DNA of 64,000 nt from Orobanche coerulescens (taxonomy: Eukaryota; Streptophyta; Magnoliopsida; Lamiales; Orobanchaceae), in the NCBI GenBank assembly GCA_033398695.1, contig CM065803.1, forward strand, positions 99,002,001 through 99,066,000. The letters are read 5' to 3'. The stretch's first letter is position 1; each line of letters starts with the position of its first letter. The notes under the pieces are model-generated. The model ran no database searches, was not told where the DNA came from, and saw only the letters and a list, made by a program, of their open reading frames with translations. Of this stretch, positions 22,394-33,873 are shown one piece after another. A program made the position numbers and the translations under genes.

Positions 22394-22609
22394 TGTAATA
22401 CCCGGTTGTAATTCAGTCATTATCATTCAGTATTTGTCACTCAGTAATTTTCACTCATTAATGATCATTTGTCACTCATATTCAATCATTGTATTCATCG
22501 TTGAGAGTAATTGTATCGTGTATTAATTGTCATTCATCATCAATCTAGTTGGAGAGTCGTGTGGTGTTGATCATCGTTGTCATTTTCATAGTGTGCTGTG
22601 TGTGAGGAG

Positions 22610-23173
22610 TAGCGCACGCTACGTACTCTCTTTAGCGTGCGCTAATTGAGTACGGGTAGCGCACGCCACCTCTCGACACTAGCGCACGCTAGTATTTTCA
22701 AACAGGCAGTCCAGAAGGCACTAGACTGCAGTTGGGTTGTAAGTAGCGCACGCTACGAATGGTAAGTAGCGCGCGCTAGTAAGTCGGAGTAGCACACGCT
22801 ATGTGGCCGGTGTAGCGCGCGCTAAGGATGGATCAGGCAGAGTCCAGTGGCTACTGGACTGCATTGGATAAATGCCTAGCGCACGCTACGAGTAGATTAG
22901 CGTACGCTAATTGGTGTAAGTAGCGCACGCTGAGTCCTGTGTGTAGCGCACGCTACCGAGATCAGATCAGAGAACAGGAGGTTCTGGACTCCAGTACTGG
23001 GCATCAGTTAATTCGTTAGCGCGCGCTAATCATTTGTGTTAACGCACGCTAATTAAAGGGGGGTAGCGCACGCTACAAGAGGTACGTAGCGCACGCTACC
23101 ATTGCGATCAGTGAGTACTGGACTAACCAAACACCCGTTAGCGCACGCTAAGAACTGGGGCTAGCGCGCGCTA
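22610..23173 (+). promoter_or_regulatory. Palindrome array in A1 3' LTR with TATA at 23185
   Basis: The same set of TAGCG-NN-CGCTA sites as in the 5' LTR. Most are intact, with occasional decay such as TAGCACACGCTA near 22789. AGTCCAG...CTGGACT dyads are interspersed, for example near 22850. Confidence 0.78.
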
Positions 23174-24367
23174 AACTTGGATTTCTATAAATTGGACAGT
23201 GCAGCCCAGATTTCGTCATTTGTCATTTCTTCTCATTCTCTCATCGGTTCCGGGCAATTTGGAGCGATTTGGAGAGTATTCTTCGAGGTGTAATCATCAA
23301 TCATCATCTTCAATCTCATCATTCGGATTAATCATCATTTCATCATCTTCATCACATCAAATCAATGGTAATGATCTCTTGGATCTAGTATTTCGGACTT
23401 TTGGGTTTTTCCTTTCGATTTCTTTGTGTAAGCTTGGATTATTGTTGGAATATGTTAGATATGGATTATCTACCTTGGATAAATGTATTCCTACGGATAT
23501 AATGGTTATTTGGGGAATTATTTCAAGAACCCTTGGGGTTACTTCGGTTAATTTGGGGATTTTCCGATTGATGTTGTTGTGATCTTGAATTGTGGATTCC
23601 TATGGGATTATTGATATCATTGAAGTTGTTCGGTTGGTTTGAAATGCTCATTTTGGTTTTGGTTTCGATATATTCGGGATTTGGGTATTATCGAAGGACA
23701 TGTTCAATACGTAGTCATTAGAACGCCTCAATGAGTTTGAATATTGTTTTATCGACGTTTGAGTCGGTTATAATCATGTTTGATACGTATATTGAGCATT
23801 GTTTGTAATTGTCATTCAAGGTTGTTCGAGCGACCGACATCTCATTGTAGGACGTTGTTCGAGGAAGGACATTCTTCACCGGCGTTGAGTAAGTTAATTC
23901 TTACTCGGTTAAAAGGATATTCATTCCTTTTGTTGTTGTTCATTCATAATCATAACTCATTCATCATTGAATTAACCGTATTGAGACTTGTAGTTGTCGA
24001 ATAGTCACTTCATTCACGAGGAACGACGGTTCCAATCATTTCATTGAACTATCAATCACTTCACTAATATTTTCATCTCGGTGAGTCATTCTTGATTTTG
24101 TCGAATTATTATTCGTTGGTATTTCATTATGGTCATTCTCGTTCATATGACCTTCTGGGTTCATATTGCGTGGCCGGGTGCGGATGTGTGGAATTTTTAG
24201 TCGAGCACGCGATGGTCATGTATTGGGATCGATACATTGGACTGTGCACACGGTAACGATTACCTCCGTGAGACTAATTAGGTACAGGGACGGGTGTGTC
24301 CGGTCATCCGTCTTATACACTTGCACAGAACACTAAGGGCGTACTATGATGCTCCTCTTCAGCGTAA

Positions 24368-24418
24368 TTCATAACTAAGGATATTTCATAACTAAGGATA
24401 TTTCATAACTAAAGATAT
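24368..24418 (+). repeat. Three tandem 17-bp units
   Basis: TTCATAACTAAGGATAT repeated three times with one change in the last unit. It is absent from the corresponding part of copy A2, so it expanded in this copy or lineage. Confidence 0.7.
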
Positions 24419-24870
24419 ATCATGATTGTGTATTTTCAACCCCTAAGGATTGTTGTTCTGTGTGACTGACCCCGTTGGGGGATTTTGTTTTCAGGTCACG
24501 GCAAGGCAAAGGCACGGGAAGAGCATGTTGACGGCGAGGAGTCCCAGTGATACTAGTAGGGGGCCCCAGTCAGTCCGGTCATTTCAGTCATTCCGATCTT
24601 TTCAGTCATTCATGTTATTTATTTTCCGCTGCAGATTTTCATTTAAATACTCCGTTTCATTCAGTGTTGTGTATTTTATCTTCATATAAAATATATTAGT
24701 ATTCGGTATTGTCCTGGTGTGTTGTACTTAAACTCCTCATCGGAGTAGTTGGTAATATAATGTGGTTCGGTACTACAATTATATTATTTAATTCATCAGT
24801 TTCATTCGCCTGGTGGGTCCCAGTCGGGGATCCACGGCACTGTAATATCCGCCTAGTTTGGGGTGTTACA

Positions 24871-26332
24871 CCCAAGGGCATAGTGCCTATTGGGAATAAG
24901 TGGATCTACAAGAGAAAGACTGATGGTGATGGAAAGGTTGACGCCTATAAGGCCAGGCTTGTGGCAAAGGGTTATACCCAAAAGGAAGGGATCGATTACC
25001 ACGATACCTTCTCGCCCGTAGCCATGATCAAGTCTATTCGCATGATGCTTGCTATAGCTGCCTACCACGTTTATGAGATATGGCAAATGGATGTAAAGAC
25101 GGCTTTCCTTAATGGATTCCTCGAGGAGGAAATCTATATGGAGCAGCCTAAAGGCTTTGTGTCCGAAGTCGATATTCAGAAAGTGTGCAAGCTTCAGCGT
25201 TCTATTTATGGACTGAAGCAAGCGTCGCGTAGTTGGAACCTTCGTTTTGACGAGGCAGTCAAAGAGTTTGACTTCGTGCAAAATGAGGAGGAACCTTGTG
25301 TATACAAGAGGGTTAGTGGGAGCAAGATCGCATTCTTAGTACTATATGTAGATGACATTCTACTAATAGGAAATGATGTGGGAATGCTCAGTTCTGTGAA
25401 AGCTTGGCTTTCGAGTAATTTCTCCATGAAATACTTGGGAGAAGCGACCTATATTCTTGGAATTCGACTCTAACGGGATAGAGCGAAGAGAACAATAGGC
25501 CTTTCCCAAGCCCTCTATATAGATAAGATCTTAAAGCGATTTAAGATGGATTATTCTAAAAGAGGGTTCCTACCGATGCAACATGGAATAAAACTCTCCT
25601 TGAAGATGTGTCCTCAAAGTGAGGAAAAACGAAAGGAAATGAGTAATATACCATATGCTTCGGCCATGGGTAGCCTTATGTATGCTATGTTGTGTACAAG
25701 ACCTGACATCGCGCATGCTGTAAGCGTGGTGAGTAGGTTTCAGGCAAACCCAGGTAGGGAACATTGGAATGCCGTAAAGAACCTTCTCAAGTACTTGAGA
25801 AGGACTAGAGATATGGTTCTGATGTATGGCGGTGGAGAATTGGATGTGGTGGGATTCACTAATTCGGACTTCCAAGGACTGAAGGACGACTCGATGTCTA
25901 CTTCTGGCTACATATTTACTCTTAATGGAGGAGCAGTATCTTGGCGTAGCGCCAAGCAAAGCGCGACTGCTGATTCCACCCGTCAGGCTGAGTATCAAGC
26001 AACCTCGGAGGCTTCCAAGGAAGGGTTCTGGATTAAGAAGTTTCTGGGTGAACTTCAAGTGATACCATGTCTTTGAAATTTGCTGTTCCGCTATCTTTGC
26101 GACAACGACGGAGTAGCGCGCGAGCCAAGGAGCCGAGGTTTCACAACAGCACCAAACATATTGAGAGGAATTATCATCTCGTAAGAGAATTTGTTCGGAA
26201 GGGATACATTGTCTTGCCTGAGTAGACTCGGCCGACAACGTCGCCGATCTACTGACCAAGCCACTTTCTCAGACTAGCTTGGAGCGTCATCTGGAGAACA
26301 TGGGTATTAGATACCATAGTGTGTGGCATTGA
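24871..26332 (+). pseudogene. Copia RT and RNase H, 3' part of the interrupted polyprotein
   Basis: This resumes the copia RT: GNKWIYKRKTDG, LVAKGYTQKEGIDY, MDVKTAFLNGFLEEEIYM, SIYGLKQASRSWN and the YVDDILLIGND active site. RNase H follows with ADSTRQAEYQA. TAA at 25471-25473 falls where relatives have Tyr. After 26076 the frame breaks: pieces resembling LCDNDG, AKEPR..TKHIER and SADNVADLLTKPL lie in different frames, ending at TGA 26330-26332. These motifs place it near Tork/TAR/Angela. Confidence 0.9.
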
Positions 26333-26335
26333 GTG

Positions 26336-26347
26336 CAAGTGGGAGAT
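26336..26347 (+). other. Copia polypurine tract
   Basis: AAGTGGGAGAT immediately precedes the 3' LTR, as is usual for Ty1/copia elements. Confidence 0.75.
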
Positions 26348-28331
26348 TGTTAGGAGTATGCCCTCGAATGCCACTCAGAGGATGTTGAGTGAGGGCATTG
26401 TACTTGTTATTATGTGAATCATCAATATAAGGCAATGGATGTTTCTTTATTTACTGGTAGTTACTGGCATTCCTAACTCGTAAATATACATGTAGAAACT
26501 AGTCCGTGTATTTGAGAGCAAATCGTTCCACTCCTTATTAGATAAGGGGGTCGGCACTGGAAAGGTTTATAGCTCAAATACTTAATCGTTCGCAAGTCGA
26601 TGAAACTTGACTGGGCGCCAAGTTTATGTGAAGACTTGTATGACATGTTCTTTGACAAGGAGAGTGCCTGTCGAACACTAATGGTTAGTGGGAGCACACG
26701 TTATAGGTATGCTAATTAGATTAGTATACTCAAACCGACTCACCCTCGATTCGTCACGTGGATTTCACTCCGGGACAGTCAATGATGGAATCAAAAGGTT
26801 GTGATAGGTATTCGTGAACCTTCGACTTGAGGATTTAGTAGGGATGTGCTTGTGACGTCACGATATTCATTAGAGTAGTTCGACCCTGTAAACCGGAAGG
26901 CGGGGGTCAACCTCGACGTGCATCTTGACGGGCAAGTAGCAGGTCCTACTGAATACCAAGATAGAATTCTTTCTCCCGTTAGTGAGCGGGTTATATATCC
27001 TATGCGGTTATTGGCAGATGAGATCATAAGTCTTTGGCCAAAGCATTGGAGCTAGTTGTATTGGATACACGAGAGCTCGATGATCTCAGTTTGCATTAAC
27101 GCATGCATAGCGTCAAGTACAGATGGGGTTTGACTTACCGTGACCCCATAACTTGATCGGGACATTTGAAAGAAGGGTTTATACGTTTACTGGTATTGAC
27201 GACAGAATGGTTCTTGAATGATCCCAATCATTCGTTCTCAGTCGGGGTACAGTGTAGGCCACCAGGCAGGCTAGGTGGTGCTACTACTCTTTGGTTCCTC
27301 CCATTGCTGACTGAGACGGACCTACCGAGTCGTGCATTAGGATTGACGATGGAATGAATCAAGCTAATTCTCTCATTATGAATATTAGATATTGGATATC
27401 TAAATTTGGGACATTGGATGTTTAAATCGACTTATCAGATAAATTGATTTACGGCTTAATGAATTAAATATATCACTGGGTGATTAATTTAATTCATGAA
27501 TATAATTATTTCTTGGAGAAATTAATTACGTTATTTTGTATTTGATATGTTTAATTAATTGGATTAATTAATCGATACAAATACATCAGAACGGAATCGT
27601 AGTTTATCTGTTTGGACTCACGGGAGTCCGAAACGAACCGAACTCATCCGTTTCTGCATGGTAGCCGCCCCCCTTAGTTCCACCCACTTTCCTCTTGTCT
27701 TGTTGTTTTCATTTTATATGAAAAAGATGAATTTGTGGGGTTGGATCTCATGTGACATGAGTTGTTCACATGAGGGTGGAATAAGAATAAAAAGGAGGAA
27801 GACTTCTTATCTCTCCTACATGATTTCATACGTGAGTTGTGAGAGAAAAAAGAGAGAAAAAGTTTTTCTCCAAGTCATCTTCTTCTTCAACTTTGTTCTT
27901 GTTTTTCTTAGAGAAAAATATCAAGACATAAAGAGAGAGTAAGATTAAAACACTTAGAATGTAGTAATCTTTACATATATAGCTTCATCACTTAGCTCTA
28001 GCCGTATCCTCGGAGGATAGCAAGGTGATCGTCATTCCGGTCGTTTCTCCGGCGCGTGGCAAGTAGAGACGCGGTGCTTTCGGCGTTGGATCGTTCAAGG
28101 GCTTGAAGCGGAATAGATTCGTAGAGATCAAGCAAAGCTTGGGGAATAGCTCAAGAGAAGCTTATCCATCTAATCAACGGACTACAAGGGTAAGTTTCTA
28201 TATCTCTTGTGAATTCGTTTTTTGATATTCGTATATACGTAGCTCGATCGATCCTCGAAGGGATTCAGATCGAATTAATTTTCGTTTTACCGCTTCCACT
28301 GGGCCTTCGTTTTAGGCACCGAATCCCAACA
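26348..28331 (+). mobile_element. Copia 3' LTR (1984 bp)
   Basis: TGTTAGGAG to ATCCCAACA, followed by target duplication ATAAC (28332-28336). It is nearly collinear with the 5' LTR, with scattered substitutions and a short insertion near 26975. Confidence 0.92.
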
Positions 28332-28336
28332 ATAAC

Positions 28337-28484
28337 ATCATGAATCGCAACAAACTACCAAGAACATCGAGAATACTACGATTCCATAATCACAACAACA
28401 TAATCGAATCATTTGATCACCAATTCATTATCTTCCCTTAACAAAATTCTCGTAAATACCAAGAATCATCACAACAATATCAAT
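28337..28484 (-). mobile_element. B1 LTR, middle segment 1
   Basis: Reverse complement of family B LTR sequence around 52730-52880, continuing directly from the segment ending at 12513. It shows that the copia element landed inside B1. Confidence 0.8.
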
Positions 28485-28492
28485 TCAACCAT

Positions 28493-29155
28493 TAGGGGTG
28501 GCATTTCGGAACCGAAAATCCAAAACCGAACCGAAAAAACCCGAAAAAAGAACCGAAAAACCGAAACCGAAGAAGACCGAACCGAAAAACAAAAAAACAG
28601 AACCGAACCAAACTAATTTGGTTCGGTTCTCGGTTCGGGGTAGAGCGGAACCGAAACGGACCGAAATGGACCAAAGTCAAATTTCAACATACTAAAATGA
28701 TCTTGTTTTTATGATTTTGGTGTGTTTCGAATTTTAGTATAATTCGTTTTCCTTTTGTAAGACTCTCATGGGTCCAAGAAGGACCAGTAATATTCTCATG
28801 AATTTGTGATTCAATTAATTTAGGTTGAGAGAATGAGCTACTGTGATTTACGATTGTTATATATTTTGAGATATTTGGAAATTGCTATGCAACTCTAGCT
28901 TTTATCTTGAACATATATATAACTCTTGTTGGCTTGTTGTTATATATAACTTATTCTATTGCATATAATATTTGAATTTATATTGTGAAGAACCGAAAAA
29001 ACATCAAACCAAATCAAAACCGAACCGAATATTTATAAAACCGAACTTAACCGAACCGAACTTCAAAAAGAACCGAACCAAACTGAAACCGAATATTTGG
29101 TTCGACTCTCGGTTTCGGTCAAAAACCGAACCGAATGGAACCGAGTCCACCCTTA
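28493..29155. mobile_element. hAT-type MITE (663 bp)
   Basis: Terminal inverted repeats TAGGGGTGG and CCACCCTTA (one mismatch) are flanked by an exact 8-bp duplication TCAACCAT (28485-28492 and 29156-29163), the hallmark of hAT insertions. The subterminal parts are packed with GAACCGAA/TTCGGTTC motifs in both orientations, and the centre is AT-rich. No transposase is encoded, so it is non-autonomous. Confidence 0.85.
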
Positions 29156-29163
29156 TCAACCAT

Positions 29164-29605
29164 CATTCATACGAAAACGTGTAGAATTTTCCAAGTTCTA
29201 CTCATTGAGACATTTCATCGAACACTTTGAAGGCATAGTCCAATTCAATCGATTATTCAAAGAAATACTCGAATTCGTTCCACAAAACTTCAAGGATAAT
29301 GAATGATTACGAGTTTACAATCAAGTCCAATCAATAATCTGAATCAAAACGAAGCAAATCGGCCAAAACACCAAGAAACCTCAAGAACATCAAAAAACCA
29401 AAAGTTTATGTATTCTTACCTTCGATCCGGGTGGAAGATGATGTTAATCCATGATTCCAACTTCCAAAACATGTTGTTATAAGTTGATTCTACTCAAAAC
29501 CATCATCTTTGCTGAAGAAATCGCGAAAGGAATGAAGAAAAGTGAAAAATGCCGGATGTGACTCGGTCCAGGCCTTATATAGGCGGGACCTGCCGGCACC
29601 TTACG
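29164..29605 (-). mobile_element. B1 LTR, middle segment 2
   Basis: Reverse complement of B LTR sequence around 52290-52720. It includes the candidate splice donor region and, on the minus strand, the TATA box CTATATAAGG near 29575-29585. The last five bases, TTACG, are the target duplicated by the A2 insertion. Confidence 0.8.
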
Positions 29606-32091
29606 TGTAACACCCCAAACTAGGCGGATATTACAGTGCCTTGGACCCCCGACTGGGACCCACCAGGCGAATGAAAATGGATGAATTACACAGGGTAAAT
29701 GTAGTACCGAACCACATTACAACATCAATTACTCCGATGAGGAGTTTCATACAACACACCCAGGATAATACAGAATACATGTATATTTTATATGAAGATA
29801 AAATACACAACACTGAATGAGATGAGTATTCAAACGGAATGTCTGCAGCGGAATAAATGAAGGAAACATAAATGACTGAATAAATGACTGAAAAGACTGG
29901 GGCCCCCTTCTAGTATCATTGAGACTCCTCGCCGTCAACATGCTCTCCCCGTGCCTTTGCCTTGCCATGACCTGAAAAGCAATATCCCCAAACGGGGTCA
30001 GTTACACAGAACAACAATCCTCAAGGGTTGAAAATACACAATCATGATATATCTGAAGTTATTAAATATCCTGTCGAAACATATGCAATCAAACATGCTA
30101 TATGAATCAACCAACGGTATGGCTCAAAGGAATCGCCACACTACGTCCGAGATGGAAATGTGTCCGTGCACAAGCCACCAATGAGTATCGATCGCATACA
30201 CGTGTGGTCTTGTACCTAATCAGTCTTACGAAGCCATCAACTCGTGTGCACAGTCCAATGTGAGGCCACCAACCAACACACGACTTAAATGTGCCCGACA
30301 TGAAAATCCTACACATACCAACCGGCACGCCAGTGCGACCCGGAATGCCACTATATAACAAAAGTGACATCAAAATCAATAATGACTCACCGAGATGAAA
30401 TGACAGTGAAATGAATGATAGCTCAATGAAATATTTGGAACCGTCGTTCCTCGTGGATGAAGTAATGAAGTGACAATTACAAGTTTCAATACGGTTAGTA
30501 CTTTATGAATGAATTATGATTATGAATGAACAACAACGAAAGGAATGAATATCCTTTTAACTGAGTAAGAATTAACTTACTCAACACCGATGAAGAATGT
30601 CCGTCCACGAACAATGTCCTAAATGAAATGTCGGTCACTCGAACAACCTTGAATAACACAATTACCAACAACCGTTTAATACACGTATCAAGCAACAAAA
30701 CACGACTAACCCAAAGGTCGATACAACGATAATCAACTCATAGAGGCATTCTAACGAATACGAAACCAACCACACAACTACGAAAATACCCAATCCCGAA
30801 CATTTCGAAACCGACACCAAAATGAGTATTCCGAACTATCAAAACACTTCAATGATATCAATAATCCAATATGAATCCACAATTCAAGATTACAACCACA
30901 TCAATCGGGAAATCCCCAATTAACCGAAGTCAACCCCAAGGGTTCTTGAAATAATTCCGAAAATAGCCATTAAATCCGTAGGAATATATTTATCCAAGGT
31001 AGATAATCCATATCTAACATATTCCAATGATAATTCAAGCTTACACGAAGAAATCGGAAGGAAAAACCCAAAAATCCGAAATTCTAGATCCACGAGATTA
31101 ATACCTTCGATATGATGTTAAGGAGGTGATGAAGTGATGATTAATCTGAATGATGATCTTGAAGATGATGATTGATGATTACACCTCGAAGGATACTCTC
31201 CAAAACGCCCGAATCGCCCGAAACCGATGAGGGAATGAGAAAGAATGATAAATGACGAACTCGGGCTAACTGTCCAATATATAGCCACTCCAGGTTAGCG
31301 TGCGCTAGCCCTTGTGCGTAGCGTGCGCTAACGGGTATTTTGGGTAGTCCAGTACCCAATGTCCGAAAACGGTAGCGCGCGCTACGTACCTTTTTGTAGC
31401 GTGCGCTACGGCTGAACACTTAGCGTACGCTAACCCCAAAATATTAGCGTGCGCTAACGAATTATCTGATGCCCAGTACTGGAGTCCAGAACCTTCTGTC
31501 CTCTGATCTGATCTCGGTAGCGTGCGCTATGACCAACAAGTAGCGTGCGCTACTAAACCGCTTGCGTACGCTAAAAACCACTCATAGCGTGCGCTATGAA
31601 TAAATTCAATTCAGTCCAGTAGCCACTGGAATCGACCTGATCCGACCTTAGCGCACGCTACAATAAATATTACCGTGCGCTACTACAAACGACTAGCGCG
31701 CGCTACTTACCATCGGTAGCGTGCGCTACTTATAACTCACCTGCAGTCCAGTACCTTCTGGACTGCAATCAGGGCAACATTAGTGTGCGCTAATGCTGAG
31801 TAGTAGCGTGCGCTACTTGTACTCAATTAGCACGCGCTAAAAAGAGTACGTAGCGTGCGCTACTCCTCACGCACAGCCCACAACGAAAATGACAATGATG
31901 ATAAACACGGCACGAAACTCCAATTAGATTGATGATGGATGACGATTGATACACGATAAAATTACTCTGAACGATGAATACCATGATTAAATATGAGTGA
32001 CAAATGATCATTAATGAGTGAAATTACTGAGTGACAATTACTGAATGATAAATACTGAATGATAATAACTGAATTACAACCGGGTATTACA
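29606..32091 (-). mobile_element. Family A copy A2: 3' LTR (2486 bp)
   Basis: Reverse-complement LTR, TGTAACACCCC to GGGTATTACA on the plus strand. TTACG at 29601-29605 is duplicated at 39788-39792. It contains the palindrome array (31296-31862), a minus-strand TATA box at 31274-31284 and the conserved hairpin near its left end. Confidence 0.92.
31296..31862 (-). promoter_or_regulatory. Palindrome array in A2 3' LTR
   Basis: About 17 TAGCG-NN-CGCTA sites, mostly with TG or CG centres, lie upstream of the minus-strand TATA box CTATATATTGG (31274-31284). Between them are AGTCCAG...CTGGACT dyads, for example near 31744. Confidence 0.78.
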
Positions 32092-32125
32092 TACACCCCC
32101 CCTTAAAAGAGTTTCGTCCCCGAAA
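32092..32125 (-). other. A2 polypurine tract and hairpin
   Basis: On the minus strand GTTTCGGGGACGAAAC is followed by TCTTTTAAGGGGGGGTGTA and then the LTR. The hairpin stem is perfect here. Confidence 0.72.
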
Positions 32126-33873
32126 CTAAGGGTCAAACAACTCGGGATAACTCTCCCGCATACTATCCTCGGTTTCCCAAGTAGCCTCTTCGATCCCGTG
32201 TCTAGACCACTGAATTTTCACCAAAGGAATCGTCTTATTCTCAACTGTTTGATTCGCCGCTCTAAAACTCGTATAGGACGCTCCTCATATGAATGATCAT
32301 CGGCGATCTCAATTTCGTCGAACTGAAGTATGTGACTCGGGTCGGCAATATACTTCCGCAACTATGAGACATGAAACACATTATGAATTCGGCTCAACGC
32401 CGGAGGTAGAGCCAGTCGATAAGTTAACTCGCCTACTCGATCCAAAATCTCAAACGGTCCAATGAATCTTGGACTCAACTTCCCCCTCTTCCCGAAACGG
32501 AAGATACCTCGACTCGGGGATACTTTGACCAAAACGTGGTCACCCGTATCGAACTCTAGTGGTCGATGACGATTGTCTGCATAAGATTTCTGTCGACTCT
32601 GAGAGGTCAACAAACGACTCCTGATCAAAGCTACCTTCTCACGGGCGGCTATAAGCATATCGGGCTCGGTGCCGATTGATTCTGATAAGTCATCCCAACA
32701 CAAAGGAGATCGACAACGACGACCATACAAGGCCTCGTAAGGTGCCATCTTAATCGAAGAATGCCAACTATTATTATACGTGAACTCGATCAATGGTAGT
32801 TGGGCTTCCCAATCGTCTTTCCAATCAAGGACGCATGCCCGCAACATGTCCTCTACTGTCTGAATAGTCCTCTCTGATTGCCCATCGGACTGAGGATGAA
32901 AAGCGGTACTGAGATTAAGTTGAGTTCCCATAGCACGATGAACTGATTTCCAAAAATGAGACACGAATCGTCCGTCACGATCGGAAACGATACATTTAGG
33001 AGTACCGTGCAATCTCACTATCTCTTTGATAAACAACTGGGCAAGTCTCTCGGGACCCCACGTATCCTTAATCTCAAGGAAATGAGCCGATTTAGTTAAG
33101 CGGTCCACAATTACCCAGATCGTATTCATGCCACGACGACTCGTCGGAAAACTCGTGATGAAATCCATAGAAATGTCTTCCCACTTCCATTCTGGAATAG
33201 GGAGAGGTTTCAGCATACCCGCCGGTCCCTGATGTTCAATCTTAACTTGTTGACAGGTTAAGCATCTCGAAACAAATTCTGCGACTTCTCGCTTCATATT
33301 ACTCCACCAGTAATTTTGTTTCAAGTCCTTATACATCTTGCTAGACCCCGGATGAACAGAATAAGGAGTAGCATGAGCTTCTCTCAAAATCGAGTTTTCC
33401 AACTCGTCATCCGCCGGTACGCACAACCGATTCTTAAATCTCAAAAGTCCATCCTCGTGGACCACGAATCCAGGGGCTTTCCCCTGAGCCACATCCTCAC
33501 GGATGCGCAACAATGATGGGTCTGAAACCTGCTTCTCTCTGATTGCCTCCTCAAGTGACGATGAAATCTCTAACATACAAAGCTGTCCCTGAACTCGCTG
33601 AAGCCAGACCTCAATCTCGGGTCTAAGGAATTCCTGCTGAAGCTCCTTCTGAACTGTTAAACGAGCAAGCATCTGCTCCTGGATGGACTTACGACTCAAG
33701 GCGTCGGCGACAATGTTCGCCTTGCCCGGGTGGTAAAGGATCTCGATATCGCAATCTTTGATTAGTTCCAACCACCGTCTCTGTCGCATATTTAACTCCT
33801 TTTGAGTAAATATATACTTCAAACTCTTGTGATCGGTGAAAATTTGACAGGTGACGCCATAAAGGTAATGACG
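32126..33873 (-). pseudogene. A2 RNase H tail, integrase and chromodomain-like end
   Basis: Reading leftward from the TAG at 33874 this encodes the rest of RNase H ([36 protein letters not shown]). Integrase follows with its zinc region (H..H, CLTCQQ), core D (ISMDFITS), D (IVSDRDGRF) and E (GQSERTIQT), and then the chromodomain-like C-terminus. TAG at 32362-32364 replaces the Gln seen in A1 (HVSQLRKY). A one-base loss near 32250 shifts the frame inside the chromodomain-like segment. The intended stop is at 32126-32128. Confidence 0.92.

Larger units (their letters stand above)
22394..24870 (+). mobile_element. A1 3' LTR (2477 bp)
   Basis: Runs from TGTAATACCCGG to GGGGTGTTACA and is followed by target duplication CCCAA (24871-24875). 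It contains 18 palindromes (22610-23173) and a TATA box. A candidate intron has its donor at 23368 and acceptor at 24494. A threefold 17-bp repeat lies near 24368-24418, and the conserved hairpin at 24813-24835. No protein is encoded. Confidence 0.92.

Noticed and set aside
28520..29145. GAACCGAA repeats resembling a telomere-like or simple satellite array
   Set aside because: They are not in regular tandem and lie inside terminal inverted repeats with an 8-bp target duplication, so they belong to the hAT MITE.
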